Origin: Actinomycetota bacterium | Lineage (GTDB): Bacteria > Actinomycetota > Actinomycetes > S36-B12 > UBA10799 | Assembly: GCA_020636995.1 (NCBI GenBank) | Contig: JACJWU010000006.1 | Location: 220,670-284,669, forward strand | Reading direction: 5' to 3' | Length of the DNA: 64,000 nt | Part shown: positions 26,869 through 34,560 of the stretch, piece after piece | Layout: each line of letters starts with the position of its first letter | Numbering within the stretch: position 1 is the first letter of the stretch | Made by a program: the position numbers and the translations under genes | Notes under the pieces: model-generated | Database searches by the model: none | Told to the model about the DNA's origin: nothing | What the model saw: only the letters and a program-made list of their open reading frames with translations

Positions 26869-27616
26869 CCTCATCACCAACGCGCAGTTCGCCCAGCGTC
26901 CTGTGCACCGCGTTCTGACCGAACATCACCCCACCCTTTGCCTTGCGGAACGTGCCGAGTGTGCGAAGCGGTTCACCGTCGCCGCGGATGCCTGTGGCTT
27001 GATCCACACGGGTGATCGCACATCGGGCGCACGGTTTGACCACGTCGATCGGGATGCTGCCGACCTCGATGCGCAGCCAGTCATCCTCGACGAACGGCGC
27101 CGACCCCGAGACCACCAGATTCGGCCGGAAGCGGTTCATCGGCAGGGGGTCGGGCACGCGGGTGTTGAGATCAGCCAACGATTCCTCGGTGGCGATGAGC
27201 AACGGGTACCCGTCGGAGAAACCGACCTCACCGTGGCCGAGTTCGGTGGGGCGTGTGTGCCCCGGTGCTAAGGCCACCAGCCGGCATCGCCGTTCCACAT
27301 GGTCGCTGAGTAGCGCCCCCACGTCATCGCCGCAGTCGAGGGCCGGTCCGGTGTGTTCCCAGACGCTGACCTCCACCCGTTCACCTGGTTGTGCGACAGC
27401 GCTGCCGCCCGGGGTCACGACGCGCAGTTGCTCGCCGAGTTCGGGCCGCACAGTGGCCAGCCGGGGTGCCTCGCGCTGGGTCAGGAACCGGCCCTGCTCG
27501 TCGACCACCATGTAGGACCGGTCGCCCACCAGCCCGCGCTCATCCAGGGCCCAGTCGTCGACCGACAACCCTGCGCAGGACTTGATGGGATAGACGAACA
27601 GCCCGGTCAGACGCAT
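26843..27616 (-). CDS. MOSC domain protein (YcbX/mARC-like)
   Basis: 257 residues from ATG 27616. The N-terminal beta-barrel domain MRLTGLFVYPIKSCAGLSVD with GDRSYMVVD, then the MOSC domain with RFRPNLVVSG, KPCARCAITRVD (the molybdenum-ligand Cys in CARC) and the C-terminal FGQNAV. This fits molybdenum-cofactor proteins that reduce N-hydroxylated compounds, like E. coli YcbX. There is no fused ferredoxin domain. Local Moco genes could supply the cofactor. The start 42 bp upstream is also possible, but the family begins with MRLTGL-type text. Confidence 0.9.
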   Translation of the reverse strand: MRLTGLFVYPIKSCAGLSVDDWALDERGLVGDRSYMVVDEQGRFLTQREAPRLATVRPELGEQLRVVTPGGSAVAQPGERVEVSVWEHTGPALDCGDDVGALLSDHVERRCRLVALAPGHTRPTELGHGEVGFSDGYPLLIATEESLADLNTRVPDPLPMNRFRPNLVVSGSAPFVEDDWLRIEVGSIPIDVVKPCARCAITRVDQATGIRGDGEPLRTLGTFRKAKGGVMFGQNAVHRTLGELRVGDEVRVVERRS

Positions 27617-27705
27617 GGTGCCATTGTTGCCCCGGTGACTGCGTTGGTGTGGGGGCACCCGAACCCACGAGGGGTGGGATGTGGGTGCCGTTCGGGGCGA
27701 CTACG

Positions 27706-27760
27706 CCGGAAGGTTGAATGAGACCGACAACTTAATGGTCGTTTTCATTCAACCTTTCCG
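27706..27760. repeat. Dispersed hairpin, copy 1
   Basis: GGTTGAATGAGACCGAC (27712-27728) pairs 15 of 17 with GTCGTTTTCATTCAACC (27738-27754); flanking CGGAA/TTTCCG extends it. The left arm and loop recur inside the narG-narH gap at 36250-36296. Here it lies after the K+ channel stop and before the MOSC gene, both on the minus strand, so it may end the channel transcript. Confidence 0.7.
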
Positions 27761-27816
27761 CCGCGGCGCCTCAGTTGACGTGTGGACGCCCACAATCCGT
27801 GGGGTTCCGCCGGATT

Positions 27817-29541
27817 TCAGCGATCCACCAGGGTCCGCCAGATCCAGGACTGGCCCACCCGGTCGCCGGTCAACACGTACTCCGCCGCAGTCGGCACGCT
27901 CACGGTGGTGTCGAGGGCCCGCCGGTCATAACTCATTCCCACCAGCAGGAGCTCGTCGCCGGCCTGCAGAGGCTCGTCGTCCGCGGGCGTCAGCAGGACG
28001 GCATCCCCCCGCTTGAGCAGCAGCACAACGGCGTCGAGCTCCCGGGTCCGGTCCTGCGGATCGCGCAGCAACCCCGCAACTGTCGCCTGCTCGAGGTGGG
28101 GGATCAATGCGGGAGCACCGGTCGGCGTCATCGCCAGCGTCCAGATGTCCGGTCGCTCCGTGCCGCATCTGGTCGTGATGCGTTCGAGGAGGGCCTGACC
28201 CCACTCATCGGTGTGGTGCTGAGCCTGCTGCACGAAGTCCCACAGCAGCGGATCACCTATCCGGGCCAGTACCTCATGCGCGATCAGCTTCGTCGGCAAA
28301 AGGGTGGAGTCGATCGGCAGGCCGTCGAACAGCGGCGTGTTGGCGGGATCGTTCTGGCGGGCGATCGTGAACAGCCGGGGGTTCGCCTTCTTCGCGGACA
28401 CCAGCAGCGACAGGTTCGTGATGTCGTTGTTCGTCGCCGCCGCGAACGCGACAGCCGACCCGAGGTCGGCCCGCTCCAGGACCTCGGGGTCGGTGGCGTC
28501 CCCGGTGATAACCTCAACGCCCTCCAGTGGGCCGGAGTTCTCATCGATCACGGTGACTGGGATCCCGGATCGCCGTAGATCCGCTGTGAGGTGCCCACCG
28601 AATCGTCCGTAGCCACAGACGACCCAGCGCCCGTGCTGTGGGATGGCCATGGCCTTGGGCAACGGATCCTCCGGGTTCGACGTCAGCCATGAGATCAGTT
28701 GGTAGGCGTGCGGGGCCCGCAGCGCCACGAGCAGTTCGTCACCGAAGAGGTTGAAGGGATCGATGATGATGGGGCTTCCGAACGCACGAATACGTTCTAT
28801 GAGCACGTCTTCCATCGTGCGGCAGACCACCGGCACGTCCGGACGCATCAGCGCCGCGGACATGGTGATCGCGAGGTTCGCCTCGTCATCGTTGGTCAGG
28901 GCGATCACACCGGAGCAGTACTTGCTCATCAGGCCGGCCCGACGCAGTTCGTGGGGGTTGCTCGCGTCGGCGGGCAACCCCGGGACGTCGGAATGGAAGG
29001 CCGCGAGATCCAGCGCCTCGATGCGGCCCGGCTCCACATCGAGGACCACCACCCGATGGTCGCGACGGTCGAGCGAGCGAGCCACAACCTCACCGGCCTG
29101 CCCGAATCCGGCCAGGATCACGAACGGTTCCCGCATCCGTCGCACCTGTCGTTCGAAGCGCTGCAGACCGAGCGCCTCCTTGAACCCTCGGTCCTGCAGC
29201 AGCGCCAGCACCGAGCCGATCGCATACGCCCACGCCACCACGCTGAGGTAGATCGTGACGATGACCCACGCCCTTTGCGCCGTGCTGAACGGGTAGGGGA
29301 TCTCCCCGAAGCCGATGGTCGTGGCCGTGTAACTCATGAAGTAGAACGCGTCGAACAGATCCATGCGCCAGGGCTGGCCCTCGATGTCCTGTCCGGGCAC
29401 AAGGGTCAGGCCGAGAACACTGATCGCGAACAGGGAGATCAGCACGATCAAGGGCAGACGCATCCGGCGCAGCACCAGGAAGATCGCGGTGGTCGAGGGC
29501 CCCTGCGAGGCCACCCGTCGAACGGGTGCGGGGCTGCTCAT
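27817..29541 (-). CDS. Two-TM potassium channel with two RCK domains
   Basis: 574 residues. Two membrane helices (about 31-52 and 90-113) flank a pore loop with SYTATTIGFGEIPYPFS; the filter reads TIGFGE where K+ channels usually have TVGYGD. Two Rossmann-type TrkA-N/RCK modules follow (ILAGFGQAGEVVARSL and WVVCGYGRFGGHLTADL), and TrkA-C-like tails close it. A gated K+ channel at the cytoplasmic membrane is likely; the F and E in the filter are relaxed but known variants. It follows the DUF6394-like gene with adjacent stop and start codons. Confidence 0.88.
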   Translation of the reverse strand: MSSPAPVRRVASQGPSTTAIFLVLRRMRLPLIVLISLFAISVLGLTLVPGQDIEGQPWRMDLFDAFYFMSYTATTIGFGEIPYPFSTAQRAWVIVTIYLSVVAWAYAIGSVLALLQDRGFKEALGLQRFERQVRRMREPFVILAGFGQAGEVVARSLDRRDHRVVVLDVEPGRIEALDLAAFHSDVPGLPADASNPHELRRAGLMSKYCSGVIALTNDDEANLAITMSAALMRPDVPVVCRTMEDVLIERIRAFGSPIIIDPFNLFGDELLVALRAPHAYQLISWLTSNPEDPLPKAMAIPQHGRWVVCGYGRFGGHLTADLRRSGIPVTVIDENSGPLEGVEVITGDATDPEVLERADLGSAVAFAAATNNDITNLSLLVSAKKANPRLFTIARQNDPANTPLFDGLPIDSTLLPTKLIAHEVLARIGDPLLWDFVQQAQHHTDEWGQALLERITTRCGTERPDIWTLAMTPTGAPALIPHLEQATVAGLLRDPQDRTRELDAVVLLLKRGDAVLLTPADDEPLQAGDELLLVGMSYDRRALDTTVSVPTAAEYVLTGDRVGQSWIWRTLVDR

Positions 29542-29928
29542 CTACTGCCGCCGGAAGGACACGGTTTCAACGACGAGCAGAGTCACGGAGATGATGTTCG
29601 CCAGCAGGGCGCCGCCGGACAGCGAAACGACGCTGGAGATCTGCTCGGTGTTCAGCGCCCCATCGCTAACGTTTGTGAAGATCGCCCACAGCGCGGCAGC
29701 CGCCACCAGTTGCAGGCTCGCCACCAGACTGGTGGCCAGATGGATCGCGCCGATCTGCGTTCGGTCCCCGAACTTCATCACGAGCGCGATCAGGTTGACC
29801 ACCACCGCCGCGAAGAGCTCCCACTCGTTGTGGACCGCCGGATTATCGATCGGACCGATGAAGAACCCGAAATTGAGGGTCGCGGCCAGCACGACGAAGA
29901 AGCCGAAAACCACCTTCTCGAAGTTCAC
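29542..29928 (-). CDS. DUF6394-like small membrane protein
   Basis: 128 residues from GTG 29928, with AAGGAGGGG upstream; a longer open frame upstream crosses the repeat-peptide gene on the other strand and is not coding. Four hydrophobic segments, with VFGFFVVLAATLNFGFFIGP at the start and HLATSLVASLQLVAAAALW in the middle. I assign DUF6394 by resemblance. The gene directly precedes the K+ channel gene and probably forms an operon with it, so it may assist the channel. Confidence 0.75.
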   Translation of the reverse strand: MNFEKVVFGFFVVLAATLNFGFFIGPIDNPAVHNEWELFAAVVVNLIALVMKFGDRTQIGAIHLATSLVASLQLVAAAALWAIFTNVSDGALNTEQISSVVSLSGGALLANIISVTLLVVETVSFRRQ

Positions 29929-30000
29929 GGCCCCCTCCTTTCGTCCGAGGGCGAGTGTAGTGGCGATGCCGCACTCGATGCCGTACTCGGTACGTGTGGC

Positions 30001-30029
30001 TGGCACGGCACGAACCGGGTACGTAGTAT
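30001..30029 (+). promoter_or_regulatory. Putative promoter of the repeat-peptide operon
   Basis: TGGCAC (30001-30006) and TAGTAT (30024-30029) are separated by 17 bp, followed about 45 bp later by the ATG at 30074. GGTACGT occurs twice nearby (about 29989 and 30018). The -10 is good; the -35 is weak, so this is tentative. It would give a leadered transcript, consistent with the AAAGGA ribosome binding site. Confidence 0.4.
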
Positions 30030-30073
30030 GCGTTTGTCCCGAAAGCCGGGCAGCACACACCGAAAGGAACCCG

Positions 30074-30250
30074 ATGAGCGACGAAGAGACCAACCCCCTC
30101 GGCGACGGCGGTGCGGACGGCGGTGCCGACAGCGGCGCGCATGGTCCGGCTGATGGTGGCGCGGGCACCGGCCACGACGGCGGTGCCGACGGCGGCGCGG
30201 ACGGCGGTGCCGACGGCGGTGCCGACGGCGGCGCGGACGGCGGTGCGTGA
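30074..30250 (+). CDS. 58-residue Asp-Gly-Gly-Ala repeat peptide
   Basis: Too short for routine gene finding but well supported. ATG 30074 has AAAGGA upstream; the frame starts MSDEETNPLGDGGADGGAD, passes an irregular SGAHGPADGGAGTGHD section, and ends with six uninterrupted D-G-G-A units (residues 35-58). Base differences between the units are all synonymous (GGT/GGC, GCC/GCG). The stop overlaps the next start as GTGA, coupling translation to the JmjC oxygenase. No signal peptide or hydrophobic stretch. The Asp, two His and Gly-rich repeats look like a substrate for modification or a metal-binding peptide; this is inference. Confidence 0.7.
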   Translation: MSDEETNPLGDGGADGGADSGAHGPADGGAGTGHDGGADGGADGGADGGADGGADGGA

Positions 30251-31416
30251 CAGCTCTCTCCCGCCTGTGCTCTGCACCCGCTGAGCGGTTCGCCGGCGAG
30301 ATCTGGGGGCGGCGCGAATGGTTGTCCACGGGTATGCCCGTCGACGACCTGTTCTCGCTGGCCGCCGCCGACGAACTGCTCAGCAGGCGTGGCCTGCGTA
30401 CCCCCTTCCTGCGGATGGCCGCCGACGGCCGTGTTTTGCCGACCGGACGGTTCACAGGATCGGGAGGGGCGGGTGCGAACGTGGCCGATCAGGTGCGCGA
30501 CGAGGCCGTACTCGGTCTCTTCGCGGATGGCGCCACGGTCGTGTTGCAGGGCCTTCACCGACTCTGGGAACCGGTGGGGGCCATCGCAGCGGAGCTCGCT
30601 GATGAACTCGGTCACCCGGTTCAGGTCAACGCCTACATCACACCGGCGCAGTCCCAGGGGTTCGATCCTCACTACGACACCCACGATGTGTTCGTCCTGC
30701 AGGTCAGCGGCAGCAAACACTGGCGCGTCCATGCACCGGTGTTGACCGACCCCATGCCGGACCAGCCGTGGGGCCTGGTGTCCGAGCAGGTCGTGGCGCG
30801 CGCTGAAGGGACCCCCCTGCTCGACGCCGTCCTGTCACCCGGCGACTGCCTGTACCTTCCGCGGGGCTTCATCCACTCCGCAGTGGCCCTCGAGCAGGTC
30901 AGCGCCCACTTGACCTTCGGCATCCACAACGTGACTCAACGCGACGTGGTCTCGGCCGCCGTAGAGGAGTTGCGCACCAGCGGATGGCAACCGACGCTAC
31001 CGGTCGGATGGGATCCGGCCAGCGACCTCGCGGGCATCCGTGAGGTGATTGAAGAAGCCGCCGAGCGTCTGCGGCTGATCGATCCGGCATCCGTCGCCGC
31101 CCGTCTGCTCGACAAGCGCGCTGCGGCGCAACGGCCTGAGCCACTGGCACCACTGGCCATGGCGCAGGCCGCCTCGAATCTCACCGCCGGGGACGTCGTG
31201 CGGTGGCGCCGCCATTCGGGAGCGAGGCTGCAGGGGACCGTTCTGCGCGTGAGTGATACTCGGACGGTGACGTTGACCCAGACCGAGACGCCGGCCGTAG
31301 AGCAGTTGCTGCCCGGGAAACCTCATCGAGTCGGCGATCTCCCGGGGGACAGCCCCGTGGAACTCGTCGCGCGCCTCATCCGGGAGGGCGTCGTCGTCCT
31401 GGCCGACGATGACTGA
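30247..31416 (+). CDS. JmjC/cupin-4 Fe(II) and 2-oxoglutarate oxygenase
   Basis: 389 residues from GTG 30247. YITPAQSQGFDPHYDTHDVF contains the HxD metal pair (H142, D144); VSGSKHWRV and LPRGFIHSA (H210) complete the double-stranded beta helix of the cupin_4/JmjC family (ROXA/YcfD, MINA53). Known relatives hydroxylate Arg or His of ribosomal proteins. A helical dimerisation region and a C-terminal winged-helix-like part (about 290-389) follow as in that family. The substrate here may be the peptide encoded immediately upstream with a 4-bp overlap. Its own 3' end overlaps the ferredoxin-like gene by 8 bp. Confidence 0.88.
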   Translation: MTALSRLCSAPAERFAGEIWGRREWLSTGMPVDDLFSLAAADELLSRRGLRTPFLRMAADGRVLPTGRFTGSGGAGANVADQVRDEAVLGLFADGATVVLQGLHRLWEPVGAIAAELADELGHPVQVNAYITPAQSQGFDPHYDTHDVFVLQVSGSKHWRVHAPVLTDPMPDQPWGLVSEQVVARAEGTPLLDAVLSPGDCLYLPRGFIHSAVALEQVSAHLTFGIHNVTQRDVVSAAVEELRTSGWQPTLPVGWDPASDLAGIREVIEEAAERLRLIDPASVAARLLDKRAAAQRPEPLAPLAMAQAASNLTAGDVVRWRRHSGARLQGTVLRVSDTRTVTLTQTETPAVEQLLPGKPHRVGDLPGDSPVELVARLIREGVVVLADDD

Positions 31417-32272
31417 CACATTCCGCTGCTCGTGGGCCTCACGACGGCGCGGGGACAGCCTGATCGCCACGGCTCCGCCCGCACAGCGCTGGCTGCTCAT
31501 CGAGCGGGAGGGACCCTGGCCACGCCGCGCCCTCGACGTCTTCGAACCCGCCGCCGCACGACAGGTGGCCGACCGGGCCCACACTCTCGGCGCTCGGATC
31601 AGCCTCATCCGCCGACCCGCCCGCCATCCGCGGACACCCGGCCCATTCCGCTGGGCGGTCGCCGACATCCGCCCGGGCCAGGAGGGTATCCGGTGGAACG
31701 TCGCCCAGTCCCTCGACGACGTGGTGCACACGCCCTGGGAGGTGACTGCCGGGGAGGGTGAACCGGTGGCCTTGGTGTGCTGCCACAGCAAACACGACGT
31801 GTGCTGCGCACTACGCGGACGCCCGGTCGCCGCCGCCATGGACCCGCTGTGGCCGGGTCGGGTCTGGGAATGTTCACACCTCGGCGGTGACCGCTTCGCC
31901 GCCACGGCGGTGCTGTTGCCACACGGGTTGTGCTACGGCCGACTGGATCCGGACAGCGGCCCCGCCGCGCTGAAGGCCTTCGAGCACGACACGGTTGTGC
32001 CGGAACACCTGCGTGGACGCAGCGCCTTCAGTCGGCACGTGCAGGCGGCCCAGGCTCTGGCGCGGGAGGCGGGTCGGGGCAGCGACGCCATCGACGGGCT
32101 GCAGCCACTACACGTGACGGGCCTCGGCGACGGTCTCATCGAGGTCGATCTCGCCGACCCCGATCTCCGCATCCGATTCCGGGAACGGGAAGTCACACTC
32201 AGCACCCCGGCCACCTGTCACGCACTCAGACCTGGCACGGCCTTCGAGTACGAGACGCTCAGCATCACCTAG
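31409..32272 (+). CDS. Sucrase/ferredoxin-like (thioredoxin-fold 2Fe-2S) protein
   Basis: 287 residues. CCHSKHDVCCALRGRPVAA, WECSHLGGDRFAA and LLPHGLCYGRL are the conserved pieces of the 'sucrase/ferredoxin-like' family (PF06999), a thioredoxin-like fold whose cysteines and histidine can hold a [2Fe-2S] cluster. The N-terminal 100 residues form a first, cysteine-poor half. The start overlaps the oxygenase by 8 bp, so the three genes from 30074 form one translationally coupled unit. It may donate electrons to, or keep reduced, the JmjC iron; this is inference. Confidence 0.88.
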   Translation: MTDTFRCSWASRRRGDSLIATAPPAQRWLLIEREGPWPRRALDVFEPAAARQVADRAHTLGARISLIRRPARHPRTPGPFRWAVADIRPGQEGIRWNVAQSLDDVVHTPWEVTAGEGEPVALVCCHSKHDVCCALRGRPVAAAMDPLWPGRVWECSHLGGDRFAATAVLLPHGLCYGRLDPDSGPAALKAFEHDTVVPEHLRGRSAFSRHVQAAQALAREAGRGSDAIDGLQPLHVTGLGDGLIEVDLADPDLRIRFREREVTLSTPATCHALRPGTAFEYETLSIT

Positions 32273-32312
32273 ATGGCCCGGAGCGCTCGGCTCACGGCCT
32301 GCCGCCCTCAGT

Positions 32313-32373
32313 GTTGAGTGTTGCGTGGTTACGGGTTTCGGGGCCTGGGATCGGTAACCGCGCAGCAATCAAC
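32313..32373. terminator. Inverted repeat between convergent operons
   Basis: GTTGAGTGTTGCGTGGTTAC (32313-32332) pairs 17 of 20 with the arm at 32354-32373, with a 21-base loop. It lies between the ferredoxin-like gene and the convergent ywiC-like gene and probably terminates both. No U-tract is present. Confidence 0.6.
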
Positions 32374-32387
32374 TGGTGCGGCGGCCG

Positions 32388-33170
32388 TCACGCCAGCGCA
32401 AGCGCGGCCCCCACGACAACCAACACCGAGACCACGATCTCCACCGCACCGATCACGGCTGGCCGACTCCCAGCGGGGACAGTGAACGCACGCACCGCCG
32501 CCACCCCGAAAGGCAGCAGGAGCCACACAGAGATCAGTCCCATCGCCAGGGCTGCCACGTGGAAGACGCGGGATGCGATCGCCCATCGACGATCGTCGGC
32601 TTCCCGGATGAGGGACTTCACGTGCAACACCGAACCGGTGAAGAACACCAGGCAGATGAAGGCGGCCAGCCAAGCGTCGGTGGCCGCCGGATCAGCGATG
32701 CCGAGGTTGGCGGTGTTGGTGGCGATACCCCACATCAGCGGTACGGCCACGGCGGCCTGGGCAACCAGCAGCAGATCGTTGCTCGCCCCGCGTTCGTGAC
32801 CGGTCCGTGTGAGCCACACACTCAGCGCCCACAGGCCTGCCAGCACCGCACCCACCCACAGCAACCACGGCCGCAGGACGAGCAGTGCCACCGCGGGGAC
32901 TGCCGCCATCAGAATCCACGGCAGCCCGTCCCGCAGTTCTCGCTTGGCCAACCGCGACCACGTGCCACGTCGCCAGCGGATGACGACCGCGCGGCCCAGG
33001 TAGTAGCTGGCCGGATAGGCCAGCACCCAGGCGACAGCGAACAGCCCCGTGACCCACGACCAGCCTGCAACCAGGAACCCCAGCAGCAGTGGCACCAACA
33101 GGAAGGCCCACGCACCGTGCTGATTCGGGATGGCGATGCGTCGCGACGTCGGCGTGGTGCCAGTCGTCAC
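32388..33170 (-). CDS. YwiC-like integral membrane protein
   Basis: 260 residues from GTG 33170, overlapping the narI stop by GTGA. The signature IPNQHGAWAFLLVPLL near the N-terminus and about eight to nine membrane helices identify the YwiC family (PF14256). LRDGLPW, VLHVKSLIREADDRRWAIAS and SRVFH are conserved parts. In Bacillus ywiC is also linked to nar/fnr genes. It resembles UbiA-type membrane proteins in topology, so a role in quinone or heme supply for nitrate respiration is possible. Last gene of the nar operon. Confidence 0.88.
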   Translation of the reverse strand: MTTGTTPTSRRIAIPNQHGAWAFLLVPLLLGFLVAGWSWVTGLFAVAWVLAYPASYYLGRAVVIRWRRGTWSRLAKRELRDGLPWILMAAVPAVALLVLRPWLLWVGAVLAGLWALSVWLTRTGHERGASNDLLLVAQAAVAVPLMWGIATNTANLGIADPAATDAWLAAFICLVFFTGSVLHVKSLIREADDRRWAIASRVFHVAALAMGLISVWLLLPFGVAAVRAFTVPAGSRPAVIGAVEIVVSVLVVVGAALALA

Positions 33171-33940
33171 GGCCCCCCGACCTTCTCCCACCCACGACGG
33201 GGCTGCCGGTTGCCCGCATCATGCGGACCCCGGTCGCGATACACGATGTAGGGCCGGAAGGCGTAGCCGAACGGCGCGCTGAACGCGTGCACCAGGCGAG
33301 TGAACGGCCAGACGATGAACAGCGCCATGCCGGCCAGAGCGTGGACGCGGAAGGCCATCGGGGCCTCGGCCATCAGTTGCCCCTGCGGATCGAGGTAGAA
33401 GATCGACCGGAACCACACGGACACGTCCTCGCGGTAGTTGTGGCCCTCCCCGAGCACGCCCGCGCCCGACAGTGTGGCCACCACGCCGAGACAGATGGCA
33501 GCCACCAGGAAGATGTACATGGTCTTGTCGTTCTTGGTGGTGGATGCGAACACCGGCCCGACTGTGCGTCGCCGGTACACCAGCAACACGATGCCGAAGA
33601 GCGTGGCTGCTCCGGCGAAGGCACCGAGGAGCACCGCGAAGAAGTGGTAGGTCCCCTCCGAGATCCCGATCCCGTCGGTCCACGCCTGCGGGATGAGCAG
33701 CCCCACCACGTGTCCCATGACAACGGCGAGGATGCCGAAGTGGAACAACGGACTGGCGATCCGCATCAGTTTGCGTTCGTACAGTTGACTCGAGCGGGTC
33801 GTCCAACCGAAGCGGTCGTAGCGGTAACGCCAGATCATGCCCACGACGAAGACCGCAATCGTCACATACGGCAGGACGTCCCACAGCAGGATGTCAGCGG
33901 TGCTCATGCCGGTCTCGGTGGTGTCGACAAGTGGCCTCAT
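33167..33940 (-). CDS. narI: Respiratory nitrate reductase gamma subunit (cytochrome b)
   Basis: 257 residues, five membrane helices. It takes electrons from menaquinol at the outer face and passes them through two b hemes to NarH. Two histidine pairs are visible, HFGILAVVMGHVVG on one helix and RVHALAGMALFIVWPFTRLVH on another, the expected heme ligands. The frame starts MRPLVDTTETG at ATG 33940, overlapping narJ by ATGA; a second Met at residue 12 could be the true start by family length. The tail overlaps ywiC. Confidence 0.96.
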   Translation of the reverse strand: MRPLVDTTETGMSTADILLWDVLPYVTIAVFVVGMIWRYRYDRFGWTTRSSQLYERKLMRIASPLFHFGILAVVMGHVVGLLIPQAWTDGIGISEGTYHFFAVLLGAFAGAATLFGIVLLVYRRRTVGPVFASTTKNDKTMYIFLVAAICLGVVATLSGAGVLGEGHNYREDVSVWFRSIFYLDPQGQLMAEAPMAFRVHALAGMALFIVWPFTRLVHAFSAPFGYAFRPYIVYRDRGPHDAGNRQPRRGWEKVGGP

Positions 33941-34560
33941 CTGCGCGCTCCCGTCATCTGAAGTCCGAACGGTTCGAGTCCCACCTGCTCCACCGGCGGT
34001 CCGTGGGTGGCGATCTGTGCCATGCGCTCGGCGATCGCCGGCGTCATCTGAGGCAAGGTCGCCGTGACCGCCTGCAGCACCATCGCGTAGGGGGAGTCCA
34101 CAGACTCCAAGGCCGATTGCAGCAATCCGATCGCTGCGGTGTGCTCGGAGAGCAGTGCGTCACCGGTGAGCCGGTCGCCGATGGCCGCGAACTCGAGCAC
34201 CACCGCAAGATGATCGGCGAGTTCGGCGTCACCCGCATCGAACCCGGCATCCAGGTAGGCCTGCTTGAAGTGCAGAATGGCCATTCCGCGGTTTCGGGTG
34301 TCGCCATGCGTCCAATACGTCAGATACGGACAGGCCTTGCGCTTCATGTCGAACGTCTGGACGTACTCCCGACGCACGGCCATGAGGTCGGTCGATTCGA
34401 ACCAGTCCATGAACGCCGACAGCGGATCGCGAGCGTCGTCCGGCAGTTCGGCCACCGCAGCACGAATGTCGGGCATCCGGACCATCAGTTCGTCATCCGG
34501 GTACCAGAGCAGCCAAGCGGTGGCCAGTCGTGCGACGGCCTTGTCATGCTCATGCATCAC
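33937..34560 (-). CDS. narJ: Nitrate reductase molybdenum cofactor assembly chaperone
   Basis: 207 residues, all-helical TorD/NarJ-type chaperone. It binds the NarG N-terminus so that Moco and the FS0 cluster are inserted before membrane docking. WLLWYPDDEL near the start, YVQTFDMKRKACPYLTYWTH and GDTRNRGMAILHFKQAYLDA are strongly conserved in NarJ. Overlaps narH by 4 bp upstream and narI by 4 bp downstream. MM at the start leaves a one-codon ambiguity. Confidence 0.96.
   Translation of the reverse strand: MMHEHDKAVARLATAWLLWYPDDELMVRMPDIRAAVAELPDDARDPLSAFMDWFESTDLMAVRREYVQTFDMKRKACPYLTYWTHGDTRNRGMAILHFKQAYLDAGFDAGDAELADHLAVVLEFAAIGDRLTGDALLSEHTAAIGLLQSALESVDSPYAMVLQAVTATLPQMTPAIAERMAQIATHGPPVEQVGLEPFGLQMTGARR

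Noticed and set aside
29542..30732. 396-residue minus-strand protein with APPS repeats
   Set aside because: The upstream part is the complement of the DGGA repeat and JmjC gene; the real gene starts at GTG 29928 with a good ribosome site.
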